Below are positions 1-12,760 of a stretch of 64,000 bases of DNA, in pieces. Each line of letters starts with the position of its first letter. Position 1 is the first letter of the stretch. The translations under genes and the position numbers were made by a program. This stretch comes from Anseranas semipalmata (Eukaryota; Chordata; Aves; Anseriformes; Anseranatidae), in the NCBI GenBank assembly GCA_013399115.1, contig VXAA01006092.1, positions 224,167-288,166 on the forward strand, read 5' to 3'. The notes below the pieces were generated by a model, which saw nothing but the letters and a program-made list of their open reading frames with translations, was not told where the DNA came from and ran no database searches.

Positions 1-1479
1 AGCAGGCTGTGCGCTGTGCTCTACGTGTACTGCAAAATACCTATTTCTCTACTTTATTCCTGAAGAAGAGGAGAGACGATTCATGGAGGAATCTTACAAT
101 CAGCAAGATACAAGATATCAGCATTCAAGTGAGCAAATTCATGTTCTCAAAATAAGAAATGCGGTTGACCTTAATCTTTCTACCATGAGCTCTGCTCTTA
201 ACTTCAGGAGAAACAGAGTTTTCAGATTTGAAGTAATTAATTCAGTATCAGTCCTAAAGCAGGCACAGAGTTTTCCTGACTTAATTCCCTGTTGAATACA
301 GCAACTTAAAATGCAAACAGAAAATCTATAAATAAAATTGGAGAAAGAGTCGCTTAAGGAGATGTGTATAAAACAGTGAAATGCCTTAATTATAGCTCAG
401 CAATCTGAAATATATAGAACCTTATTTACAGTAATTCTGCTGGCAGTGTTTGCTTATTAACTACTCTAGTCACTTAATGGATAACAATGAATGATTATAT
501 ACAATACCAGTCAAGTGAAGCAAAGTAATATGAAATAAGTATTTTGTCAAATGGCCACTCACAGAATTTTGCTCTCTCAAATGGGAAAATACACTTACAG
601 AAGTCAGGTGCTCAGAGCTAGTTGCCAAAAATTTGGATAAATCAAAAAATAAGCTCTTGGGAAACATACTTGTGGTAAACAAATAGGCAGTAGTGAGTTT
701 TTTCCTACAAGAATATAATGTCTGTGCAACTTTGCTGATTTCAAGCTTCTAATTTGGAAAAGCTGTACTGGGATAGAAGTCTCCATGTGGAACCCTCATA
801 CAAACACTTCATCTTCATTATAGAATAGTCAGTTTGTGATAAAGGGACTGCAGTTTACTAAGCAAATGCCTGTTCTTAAGTTACACAGCCCTGTTGTTTG
901 TTAGTCTTCTGCATTACCACTGCCCATCTGACTATTTTCTCCTTACTAAGTATGCTGTCAAAGGTATGTCCTTACTTCAAAGAAATTTACCTTTTTTCTA
1001 ACAGACAAAGTTCTGTTGGTATAAGAATAAGTAATAGTAGTGACAGCAAGAATGACATTATACTCTGCTCCTGCACAGCAAACTACGACTAGGAATAAAT
1101 TGTTGGCTAATTTTTTTTTTGTATGTACAATATTAATTACTTCCATTGAAGGGGACACTGTTCATCTGCAACATTTCATCCAACAAGCTTTTTCCAGAAG
1201 ACATTATCAACTTTCCTCTCCAATATGCATTCCATATAGTCACTCTATTTCAATTACTGTCATATGGTGTGAACATGGTATATATGGATATGTAGGCCAC
1301 TTGGGCAGTTTTCCAGTTAAAAACTCTTCATTTGTAAAGAGCAGGCAATCTTAAACACACAATGATATTTTATCACAGAAACTAACAGATCTTATTAGCC
1401 TCTGATACGAAGTGTCTATTGATAAGTTCCTACAGTTACATCCTGTAGAAGGATTGTCTTCTTGTTAAGGCATAGGACA

Positions 1480-1562
1480 AAGGAGCCATGAGGTCTAGGC
1501 TCTAATCAGGAGTTTCCTACAGCCTTCCTGTATGACCAGGAATGGTCAGTTATGTCACGGGT
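1480..1562 (+). repeat. Possible MIR-type SINE remnant
   Basis: The stretch reads like the tRNA-derived head of a MIR element: a 'ggctctaatc' block, then 'ccttcctgtatgacc', then a loose match to the 'gggcaagtcac' block. The order is right for MIR on the + strand, but the match is short and diverged and was made from memory of the consensus. Confidence 0.35.
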
Positions 1563-1989
1563 GCTGATTCTCACCTTGCTAACATTTGAATAGCTTTATC
1601 TATTGATAGAATTAAAGAATGCTTTTCAGGGAATACTGAATTTATTAGTATTTTTAGGGTGCTGTAGAATAGTTATCATCTTTCCCATAAAAGCTAATAT
1701 AAATACAAATAAAGCTGTACTTTACCTAAAATGATTATCCTACCCATTGAAATTAGTTTCTAACAAAACTCAGAGCTGCCACAAATTGTACCTACATTTC
1801 TTACCTTATCCACTGTTTTACAAGCAAAGCAAGCATTAGTTTGAATGTACTGCAGTGATGATAGAAGTCTTTATGAGTCCAAATACAGACTTAAAACTCA
1901 TTCACTTTTTCAGTGACCTGGACGCCAGCCTTGTTTCTGGATGCCAAGGGTCCCCAGTTGGTCATACCATGGAAGTTCCAAATAAGAAA

Positions 1990-2095
1990 AGAACTAGTGC
2001 ATTCAGCCTGGCATAGGCAGAGCAGTCCTGTTGACTACAGTGGGATTATTCTAGGGAATAAGGGCTGTGGGGCTGGAACCAGAGAGATCAGCTAC
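1990..2095. repeat. Ancient amniote foldback/MITE-like repeat remnant
   Basis: The block containing 'agcagtcctgttgactaca', 'gtgggattattc' and 'aataagggctg' resembles a repeat common in turtle, crocodile and bird genomes that contains 'cattgacttcaatgggact' and ends in a GGATCAGGCCC-like terminus. I cannot name the family reliably. It overlaps an 81-codon open frame on the + strand that I treat as chance. Confidence 0.4.
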
Positions 2096-2300
2096 CAGAA
2101 TCATATTTTATGCAGACTTGTGGTTACTGATTCTAAAAGTAGTGTTTTTCTAATATGAGAGAGATGGTGGTTACAAGGCTGTGTTTGTAACTTGCATGCA
2201 AGAAGCGTATAAATGAAGCCTTGTTCTGTTTGTGAATGCTTTACAGTTTTTCTAATGAGAACTTGTTTTTCTTAATGTTTCTTTCGAAGGAAGTCTCAGA

Positions 2301-2612
2301 TTTTCTAAGGCTAGAGAGACTATTAGATTGTCTAGTCTGACCAAACAAGATGTAGAATATTATTGGGCATAATCAATTCTTTGTTTAAAGTTCATCTTCC
2401 AGAAACACATCTGATCTTGACTAAAACATCGAGAGACAGAATCCACCATTTCTCTAGTGAGTTCCTCCAAGTGTTACCAACACCCTCCGATTAAAAGGAG
2501 CATATTACTTATCTATTAATTTGACCAGTCTTAACTTTAAAATATTTATTGTTCTTTCTTGATTCATGACTTATTTGCATCTCTTCCTCCCCTAGACTAA
2601 ATGCTGAGCAAA
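2301..2612 (-). mobile_element. Decayed CR1 LINE 3'-end fragment
   Basis: Read on the + strand, the order of blocks matches the reverse complement of a CR1 3' region. They are 'attagattgtctagtctgacc', then 'cttgactaaaacatcgagag', then 'cagaatccaccatttctcta', then 'ttcctccaagtgtta', then a distal 'ctcctcccctagactaaa' block. CR1 antisense has the same series (ATCATCTAGTC, CTTGA, TGGAGAATCCACCA, TTGTTCCA). The copy is strongly diverged and so old. The element lies antisense to SOX5. CR1 is the main LINE of birds and other sauropsids, which supports the host assignment. Confidence 0.65.
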
Positions 2613-2934
2613 GCTAGAATGGGAGTTTTCAAAGGAAGTTAGTTGGTTACTGTGGCCACGGGAAAGAACAGTCTAGCTTTTCAACATTTAGTACATCTAG
2701 TCTAGTCCCTGTGTGGTCCACAATTTTTGGGCAAATTCATCCAGCTTGCTATTTTTCACTTGGTGAATAAAGGAAACACTAGTTCAAGCAAGGTCCTCTG
2801 CCAGGAGTCTCATTGGACTTAAGCACACCTCAGCACTGAGAGCCAGGGCAATTTCTTTCAGGAAATGAGTGTGATAATGGTATACAATAGGTAGAACAGT
2901 AATAATTATCCAACTCTATTCATAATTCTAAAGA

Positions 2935-2970
2935 ACAAAATAAAATAAAAATAAAAACAAAATAAAACAA
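2935..2970. repeat. A-rich low-complexity stretch (AAAAT/AAAAC)
   Basis: About 36 bases consist of A runs broken by single T or C residues, in AAAAT/AAAAC units. No element body was recognised next to it. Confidence 0.8.
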
Positions 2971-5900
2971 GTGCATCTCAGGATCTCAAGCTATGTTGTC
3001 ATTATGTGAAAATAGTCCAATGTGAAAGCTAGCAAACTCAAGCACTGAACTGAGTAAAATTTACTTTCCAGTGGGTTCTTTGGGCTAGGTTTTAAGGAAG
3101 CTAATTAAATTTGTGTTCACATATTACCTGTTTTCTGAAAATCTCCCAGTTGGTGCAAACAAATGGCACTTTAAAGCCTTTGCTGAAGTTTTGAATGTAC
3201 AAATTAGTTTGTCCCTTTGAAATGTTGGACTAAGAATCTTTGAAGGAAACTCAGACACAGAAAAGATGAAAATTTGGCATTTGTACCTTTTAGATATATA
3301 ATGAAGAGAGTGATGAAGAACTTTTTTTCATAGATCCAGAAAGAATTGCTACCTATCACTGATGAGGGCAGCTTTAATTCTAATTTCTGTAGTTATCTTT
3401 TTTACTACATTACCACTACTTTCAGAAACCTGTCTTACAGTAGGACATGTCAAATGTTTGTTTTAAGTAAGTTCTTTTTTTCTAATTCTTTATGACCTTT
3501 TTTTAATTAAATAACAAACAAACAAACAGAAACACAAAACTGAACAGATCCAAAATTAAATCTTTCTGCCATAATCAAACACTTTGCATGCCTTATAGAA
3601 GCATTAAATTTGAGGTAAAGAAAATTAAATTCATGTATTCTGAATAAGAGAATCTAAATTTATACCATTTTTTCCCCCAGATTATGCAAAAATCAAAGCT
3701 ATCAAGGCTGTGAACTCAGAACAGGGCCATTCATGTGTATATTTTTAATGATGGGTCTCAGAATGACACAGAAATTGAAGTGTTGAATCAGGCAACAGTT
3801 CAAACATTTAAGCACAGTGTTTTGGAAATTCATCACTGTAGTAACTCCACTGAAGAATTAGTTTATATCAGAAACAAACTCATTGCAGTAACTGATTCAG
3901 TTTCCAGTACCACCTGTGTTTTTTTTTTTTTAAGAATAGTTCTTAATCTCTAGTGTTCACTAATAAAAATATTTTAATAAGAGGTAATACAGTAAACCAA
4001 ATGTCTATAGATGCTTGGATCAACTATCTCTGCCTATATAATTGCTAACACTTTGTTCAACCCTTTTTAAATTTGCTATTAAATCTCATTCTCATTTTCT
4101 GTATTAATAGAACAAGAATTCATTTTTAGTATACCCTCAAAGCAGTAATGAGCATTGTTAACATGTAACAACAATGCCCAAGGGGAAAGTTTTCAAAGCT
4201 GGTCTAACCTTAAGGCTTTGCTATTGATATACTACAGAGTCATCAAGCCGAGAGCTGTTAGAGCTAGTCTATTTGGAGAGTTCAGCTGAATATTTCTGTT
4301 TAATATATTGGAAGAATTATAAATGGTTTCAGTGGTGACCTAGGGAGACGGGGGAATTTTTGTTTAATAGCTTAAGAACAGAGGGGCAACATTATCAAAA
4401 TAACTGTACCTCCTGCTCATTTTAAAGTGTATCATATTGTGCTTTTGTTGTGATGTTTTTGCTTCCATACAGATTTTCATAAGAGGTTAATGAGAAAACA
4501 TTAACAAGGCATGCAATATTGCATATGGGCAGGGGAGCTGAAACATAGTTATTTAGTTATAAACAAACAATAGATGTTACTTTTTAACTGCTTTTTCAGA
4601 AGCCCAGTTCTGCCTTCTTGAAGACGTATTATCTATCTTATTAAAAGCAGAATATTATACTTATTTTATTTGTTATGTATAGCAAAAATAAACTTGCCTA
4701 GTAGTAGTGCTTCACTGATTTCAGCTAAAACAGATTTCAGCTAAATGCCTTGGTCACAATAAACGAGTCAAGAGCCTATAGGCTGAAAGTCCTGTGTAAG
4801 TTGTAGTGCAGCAAAATGACCTCCTTGAGTGCTAGAATTTCAGATTGGGTCTTTAGGTTAGCTGTAGATTGTGTAAGTAGCTTGAGGAGTCCCTGTCTGG
4901 GGTACATATTAAGAGCCTCAAGAACAGCATACTACAGCAGTGATATGCAATAACTCCATTTTCATTTCACTTCTTGTGATCTTGGTTTCATTACTGTGAA
5001 AAGTATAAGGATATATTTTAGATGATGGTTAGATATTTCAGGAGAGACTGATTTATACACTCTGTTGAAATTCAAATTCTGTTGGTGGAGCATTGGTGAG
5101 GTAGAGATGTTCTTTTGTTTGAGTTTGGTTTGTCTGTGAAATGAATGCATAGATTGTTGTCATTTAGCCGTCTTGATTCACAGTACTTGGTCACACCATT
5201 GTCCTTTCCTTGGGTATAAGCTAAAGGTCATCATGTCCTAAAACAGCTGAATATGAACAGACAAGTTCAATAATGTCAAAGCTCAAAAATATTGACAGTC
5301 TAAGAAATGTGCTGCATGTTGTATGTTTCTGTCCTTTTTTTTTTTTTTTTGAAATGGTTGGGAATATAGGAGCAATCCTATTGGTTAAGTACAAATCAGA
5401 CCCTTGCAATTTCATAAGATAGATGTTTTTCACCTTAGAGCTGGGCCTGATGTTGCTTTTCAGTAGAATAGTTGGTTTGTGTTGTAGGAAGGGACTTCTT
5501 AAGAGGGTACTCTAACAAGGGACCTCTTATAAGATTTTATTTAATGTTTGTTTTTAATTCTCCAAATCAATTAAATAGAGGTGAGATGTTGAACCTGATA
5601 GCAGGGGGACTAAGTTTGTACAAAGCATGAATGAAGGCTTTATAGGTTTTCTTCCACACCTCCTTCCAAATTACTCCACTCAACTCTCTTGTAAGAAATC
5701 TCTCTTGAGGTATATTCCCTGAACTGAAAATACAGCATGATTTGAAATTCCATATATTCCAGTTATCACCTATAAATATGGCTTTCTCCTGGGCTGTTGC
5801 ATAGGGAAATTTATTTCCCATGCTTATTCAGTCATTGTCTTGTTTGCATATGTTGTCAAAAAGGTGGTTGATGATAATACTATGAGGAGAAGTGATTCCT

Positions 5901-8220
5901 TCCAACACAGTGAAGGAACACAACCCAGTGACCACTGCATGGGTGTTAGATGATACAGATTCTTGGATACCATGCTGTACATGTATTACATATAATTTAG
6001 TGCTTGTGATTCATTCTTTGGACCTCAGCTGAAGGCTGAGAGCTGTTCGAGGTAGAGATTTCCCTTGCTTTTCAAGGTAAGGATTCTGTTTGAAAATTCT
6101 TCCCAAAAGGCTTACAGAAATTTCTGGGAGGCTCTGTCCTCAACAAGCCAGTGCCTGCATGGCCTGTCAATGATCACCAGTTGGTTCAGGACTGCCAAGT
6201 GTCCAAACTGACTTTTATTGTTTTTATCTTTACTTCTGTTGTCTGATAGCTAATTTATAGATTCTCAACAAGCTTGAACCTTTCAGGCTAAATGGCCTTT
6301 CTACTTTCTTTTGTCTTTTTTCTGTAGTTGCCTCAATTTGTTTTGTCAGTTCTTGAATAGGGAGCAAAAGAAAGGCAAAAGCTTGATCCACTCTATCATG
6401 ACCAGGGTCCAATTATGTTGAGCTGTTCCCTAGCCATGTATCCTATTTCTTAAACAACTGTTGCCCTTCTCATATATTAATTCATACATAATGCTGACTT
6501 GGTTTTCCTTGAACTGCCTGCTGCAGATCTTCTCTGGTTCACACAAACCCTTGTTCCTTTCTCCCTGCTGGATTTAGTCTTCTTTTGAAAGAATGAATGG
6601 ATATGAACTTCAACTGATAAATACATGCATTTGAATCTGTGACTGATTTGTGACTGGATTGTTTTTGATGACTTTTATCTGCAGTTGATTTGCATCTATT
6701 TGGCTCTGACTGGCTGGGGGTAACACATGGAATAAATGAATAAATAACTTTGAGGAAGAGGCAGGGAGAGAACAGATGAATGAATGGATGATAGGGAAGG
6801 AGAGTGAGACTAAACAGAAAGGGATGGATAAATGGTGATTAAGAAGTACAGAAAAATAAGGAACAAGCAGTGATCAAAGTAGAAGAAGAGAAATTAAAAC
6901 GATTCAAAACTGAAAAGAATAGAAATTCTGAAAAGAATAGAAAGAGTGAAAAAGAAGTAAGGACCTGGCTCCTGATTACACTTACAGGAGCAGAAATGGG
7001 ATGCTTTTAATTATGTGGAAGGGCTAAGATTGTTTACCAGCGAAGGGAAGAGTTTGTACAGGAAACCATGGGACAATGTCCAGGGTTAAGATGATGTACA
7101 CTCATTATTCATTTCTTCACCCCTGAATTGTCCCAAACTCGGAACAGTAAATCTTCCTTATTTGATCAAGTTAAGTCTTTGCTACAGGGCTTACATACTC
7201 TGAGCTCACATTAGCAGTGTTTCTCTACCTTTTGTACAGCTCTGTATGGACTATTCTCTGTAAGTTTGATTATACTGAATCCTCATTTTACTCTTTCAAA
7301 TTTTCTGGTTTTGGTTAGCATTCCGATGTGCCCTCCAATCTGACCTTTGTTCTTTTATCAGCATATACAATTAATTACAAAACAACAGCGAAACAACTAA
7401 GCGACACTATCAAGACTGTCTTAGACTAGTCATATTGAAGGTCCCGTGTTTTTTCACATCCACTTCCACGTTCCTGCATGTTATCCCTTGTCACGTTGCA
7501 TCCTAGAAGCTCTGTTAGCACCTGCAGGCACAGTTCACCATTGTTCAGTGTTACACATTACACATGTACTGCACAGCACAAATAATACATAGCATGAGTC
7601 CTTGAAACTGAGACTGTGACCGAGGAATGAAAGTCTTTGTTACTGCATTACCTGCTCTCTCAGGCATCTGACTTCTATTTGGCTTCACTTGAATTCCTCG
7701 CTATTCACAAAGCAGCAACAGTTGCTGCCCACCGTATTTATTTTCGGCGCTTTTTATTCGGAGGTCAGTGCAGCTTCCAGGCACTGCCAGTTTGCCTGTT
7801 TTCTCTCTGCTTTTGGCCACTGTCCGTTAAACTCTTACTGTAGTGCTTAACTTTAAACAGATGACTGTGTTTGTAAGTATTCACATGCTAATAATCAAAT
7901 ATGTGTTTAAAGTGCCTCACGGGTTTGGTTTTGAAGGGAAAAAAACATTCCCACTGTGTATCTGTTTTCTATCACAAAAAGAGTTCTTAGTCTTGACTGG
8001 AACTTCTAGTTGCTAATGGACAGCACATCACGACCAATATTTATATATTTATATTGACTGTATTTGTGCTCCAGGACCCAACTGAGAGTGGACTCTCACA
8101 ATAAGTGCTAAGCAAAGTTCTTACATTCCCTGCCCCAAACACCTTACAGCCTGTGCAAACAAGACAAATGCAGCAAGATAAGGAAAAGTAAAATGGTAGC
8201 ACAGAGATTGATATCAAATG

Positions 8221-8228
8221 TCACGTGA
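8221..8228. promoter_or_regulatory. Palindromic E-box TCACGTGA
   Basis: This perfect 8-bp palindrome is the class bound by USF, TFE3/TFEB and MITF-type bHLH-ZIP factors. It lies about 400 bp before the exon at 8619. The sequence is certain, but a regulatory role is only inferred. Confidence 0.3.
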
Positions 8229-8507
8229 ATTTCACAGTGCTCAATGCATATTATTGTTGGAGATGCTGTAATAGCCAAGGCCTCTCAGGAGAGGAAAGAT
8301 TGCCCAGTGGCTCGGGCAAGCTATGAAGATTAGCTTTTGTTACTTGTTTTGAATCCCTGGACGCACATGGAAGCTAGGACATTTCTCATGGTGACGTCTG
8401 TCATTTGTCCCCTGAGGAATGAATCACAAAAGTTGAGATGACAATTCTTGTCTTGAAATATGCCAGTGTGCTAAATAAAAAATATCCATCAGAAAGAAAA
8501 TATATAA

Positions 8508-8831
<324 letters not shown>

Positions 8832-11800
8832 TGAAGGTTATCTGTGTGCCTCTCAGTTGCAGGCAGCTTTGTTTTCACGATGCCTATGTGCAATAAGAGA
8901 GTATTCTTAGTTGGTTCCCTTGCAGTGCCCTGGCTATCACCCTGTTGTTTCCTCCATCTTCAGTAATGGGTAGTGGGTGGAGATGACAGCCCTCCTGTGC
9001 CAGCACACTAGTGTCGTTTCCTTTCAGGACACTAAACTGCAGTCAGATTAGCAATCTGGAAAGCAGTGAGGCATCCTGGGGTCCACTGGGAGTTTATGGA
9101 GGAACAAGTCTCCAAAGCAGTGTGTGTTGTGTTGTAGACCAGGCTGGGATTTGTTCATAAAGTGAAGGGGTCTGAGGAGTAGTCTTGGCCGTAGCTGGGC
9201 AATCAGGTCTGCACTCATTTAAGAGGTCAGGTTAGCAGCTTGCAGTCACATCTGTGTAATGCTGCCAGCACATACCAGTTATAGCTAGAAAAAAGACACA
9301 ATATGTCCAGCGGAAGAAGATGTGCTCAGCATAAGCCACAGCTGAGCAAAATTGAATGGCACTTCTTAGTTGCAAATCAGCTAGGAAGAGTTTAGCTAAG
9401 GAATGCAGGGAAGAAGCAGTCCCATTTGGGTGACAACAAGAGCTTGATAGAAATGTGTCCTTTCTTTTTGTTAGTGTCCTCTAACATGCTGTCCATGTCC
9501 TTTATCGTGTCAGAAAAGATTCCTTGAATTGACAATAGTGTCTTGTTTTTTACCCTAACAGTAAAGCAGCATAGATTAAAAATAACCAGACAAATAAATA
9601 ATACCATTGTCAACTGAGTGAGATACATGTTCAAAGGATAAAATAGATGGTGTGGAACCAGTGGCTGTTGCGTTAATGAATCAAGCTTTAGGTCTACGTT
9701 TTCTGCCTTCTCTCCTCAGTAGAGACTTTCTTCTCAGAGTTGGCTTCTTCTTTTATATATTGTAGAGCTAGAATCACAAAACCATGCAGTGCCTGATGAT
9801 ACTTTTTTTTCCAAACGTCGTGTCTATGGTTAACAAGAGATTTTTGTGCGTTTTACAAGGGGTTTTTGTGCGTGGCTAGCGGCTTGCTAGATCCACTACA
9901 CTTAAAATCCCAATGTTGATTTTGGATCTTTGTGCACAAGCAGAATGTCTGGTGAGATCTAAGGGGACACAGTATTTATTTTGTGGCAATTGTGGAATTA
10001 CAAGGCCTGCTGTATCTACTGGTAACATCAAGCACAACCGTCTTACTGGCAGCTGTCAAGATCAGCTCTGTTCTCCCTTGTGCTTTATTGCTTTTTCGTA
10101 TTCGTAGGTGTTCCAGTGCCTTTGGCTTGCAGTCCTGTAGGACACAAACATAACTTATTTGCAAATTGCGGAAAAAAAGAGTGGGCCACAAGGAAAGGAA
10201 GGGGGCTCCAAAAGGCTGTAAAATTGTGCAGCGTGAGCCCTGTGATGCATGCTGTTTTCAATCTGCTGTGTGCCAGTTGGAGGCTCAGAGAGAGAGCGAG
10301 AGAAAGAGAAAGGATAATGCTGAGAAATGATAGAGTGGCTGTGACCTCCAAGCTCAGCCTGGAAATCCAAGACATTGATTTCACTTAGCATTCCTGCTGA
10401 GAAATCCGACGGAGTTCAGTTGTAATAAAAGAACAAGATTCTGTTCTAATGGTAATGGCGTATGACAGACATACCACTTTGTCTGTCCCCAGCACCAGAG
10501 AGAGGAGAATTGGAGAAAGGTCACCTGACCCGCCTGTGGTGTTGTGCGAATGCTATACTGAGCTTTGAACTCCAGCCTAGAAGCACAATTATTTATAATA
10601 CTAAATGATAAAGGAACCTTTATAGAGCCTACAGTAATTAGAATAAAGCTTATACAATAGTGCAGTGGCCTGGCTCAGAAAACACTCTGGCAAATCCCTC
10701 ATAGTGGCAGAAACTGAAGCTTATATGTTGAAACTAAACACCTCTGTTTGTGTCTGTGTAGGACCTTCCTTGGCTTTTTCAGAACTTGTGCTCAGTGTTT
10801 TCAAAAATACATTGTTTGCTGATATTTTTTAATTAATATGTATATATTTTAGCTGTTGTCAGGATGTATCTGTCTGACTTTCACAGCCATTTTTTTTTTT
10901 TACCCCCAGCAACAACTTGGTTCATGAATTTAGCTTGTGGTGGTCTTTCTCACTGTTACTGCATGTCAGACCTCCACACATGAACAGTTAATGCCTTAGA
11001 CAAGCTTTCAATAGATGCTGTTTGCTGAATCTTTATTTACAGCCCACAGTTTACACTGGCGCAGCTTTGGAAATACACTTAAGTGTTTAGAGACAAGGAG
11101 ACAGCCTTACCTGAGAGTGTCAAGCTCCTGGCAAACATCTAGGTCACTTCTGAAAAGCTATGTCTTTTCCTTCTTGTATAGTGTTAAAGTTAGTGTGCTG
11201 CTCTTTGCAAGGATTCTTCAAAGTCGGCTTCAGCAGCAGATGGAACAACTGCTGGCTCTAGAAATGCTGAGAAGCATCAGAGGGAGTTTGCCAAGGATCA
11301 TCCTTTAAATCTAGTAAGACTTGAACACATCCCTGAAACTCCTCTAAGACCTTGGCAACTCCCCTTTTGGCAAACCTTTTATCAGTGGCCCTCACCAGTG
11401 TTTGAACATTGTGCTGGCCAGACTAACCTGGCATCTTCTGTTGTCTCTCTCGCCTTTCAGCAGATGTGACCTGGAACAGTCAAATTCACTTCCTAGGTTT
11501 CTGTGCTGTAACTTTTAGGAAACCATAAAGTAGAGATGCCATTATGCTGTGCTGTACACATTCTGTCAAGTTTTGGTTAGGAAACTGAGCTGGTGTCGTA
11601 CATTCTTCCAAGAAGAAATCTCGGTGCCAGAAAAATTGATTTAAGAAACAGAGCTAGTGGAGCCTGTCCAAAAGAAAATGCGTGCGTCTTGCGGAAATGG
11701 ATTTTAACACAGCTTCTTCTTGAGCAGTTTTAAAAACAGCCGGTATGCTAATCATACCATTCAAATTTACCAAGGCCTCCTCCACAACCCATTTGAAAGG

Positions 11801-12422
11801 CAACTGTCTTTTAAGTTTGCCAAATTGTGCTGGATTTCCAAAGTCTGTCTTAAACACATTTTGCCTTTGATCCTGTAAATGCTTGCATGCTGCTCAGCTG
11901 GGTGTTCAAGGTGGTTACGTGCTCCCAAATAAGTAGGAGAGGGTGGGCACAGGTGAAGATAAGGACTAGGCAGAGTAACTTAACCAGCCCATCCTGTGAT
12001 TAACTTCAAGCCTCTTGCTTGTACAGGGCCACACAGGAAGGGTTAAAAAGAAAAAACAGTGATATATTGAATATGTTTATCTGAACAGTGACCCTTACCA
12101 TGGTACCCAGATCCTCACCTACTAGGTGGCATCAGGTGAGGTCCATCATGCTCTTGATTAAGCACAGCAACATCACCCTCATTTGTAAACAGCCAGGGCT
12201 CTGTTCAATCCTGCTTTTGTTCCTTGCTTTTTATGTTGCACATATAAATATAGCATCTAGTGCTTGTGTGATGTAATATCCTGGCCCTTTCCATGTAACC
12301 TTTCAAGTACAGTAATTCTGGAGTGAATTTTCAATGTAGGTTATAAATGTAGCTAAACGATTCCCAGTATTTAATGGAGCACAGTGCATTGTCTGTAGCA
12401 TCTGCTGAAAAACACGAGCAAT

Positions 12423-12760
12423 TCAGTGTGAAATGTGACAGGAGAGAATTCCTGGGCAAATTTCTTTTAACCTTGTTATGACCTCAGCCCTAACCCTACT
12501 CACAGTTGTGTCTCCATCAATGGCAACAGCATACGGATTGTCCAAATCAATTTTTTTGTTCTTTTCAAATACTTCTGGCAGTGATGTTACTATTTGCTGA
12601 GCAGTAGCACCTGGGAGTTGTGACAAGGAAAGGAAATGTGTTTCAGACAAGCCAGGAACAGCACTAAGCAGTTGGATATACACAATCAGATTCTCCTCGG
12701 CTGCAATATCCAGGCAAATATCAGTATGAATCCTTAACCAAAGATGGTTTATTTTCACAT
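12423..12760 (-). pseudogene. hAT-type transposase fragment, degenerate
   Basis: The minus strand keeps about 100 open codons that read like the middle of a hAT-family transposase: an ...AAEENLIVYIQLL block, LSETHFLSLSQLPGATAQQI, then IDLDNPYAVAIDGDTTVS, then EVITRLKEICPGILSCH. This follows the hAT order of 'E.nLlvYvr', 'E.FL.l.eL.gat...i', 'DGa..m.G...Gv..rlk', then a Cys-His/His pair. Where functional copies carry DGA and a glycine-rich turn, this copy has DGD and V-S-R. A stop follows directly after CHISH, where the frame would be expected to run on. An adjoining open frame on the same strand (12755-12979) may be the decayed upstream part, but I cannot match it. No terminal inverted repeats were found. 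The fragment is antisense to SOX5. It may be an old transposon or a processed copy of a domesticated hAT gene; the match is from memory of the family. Confidence 0.6.

Noticed and set aside
1913..2158. 81-codon frame on the + strand
   Set aside because: Its DNA matches an ancient interspersed repeat better than a gene.
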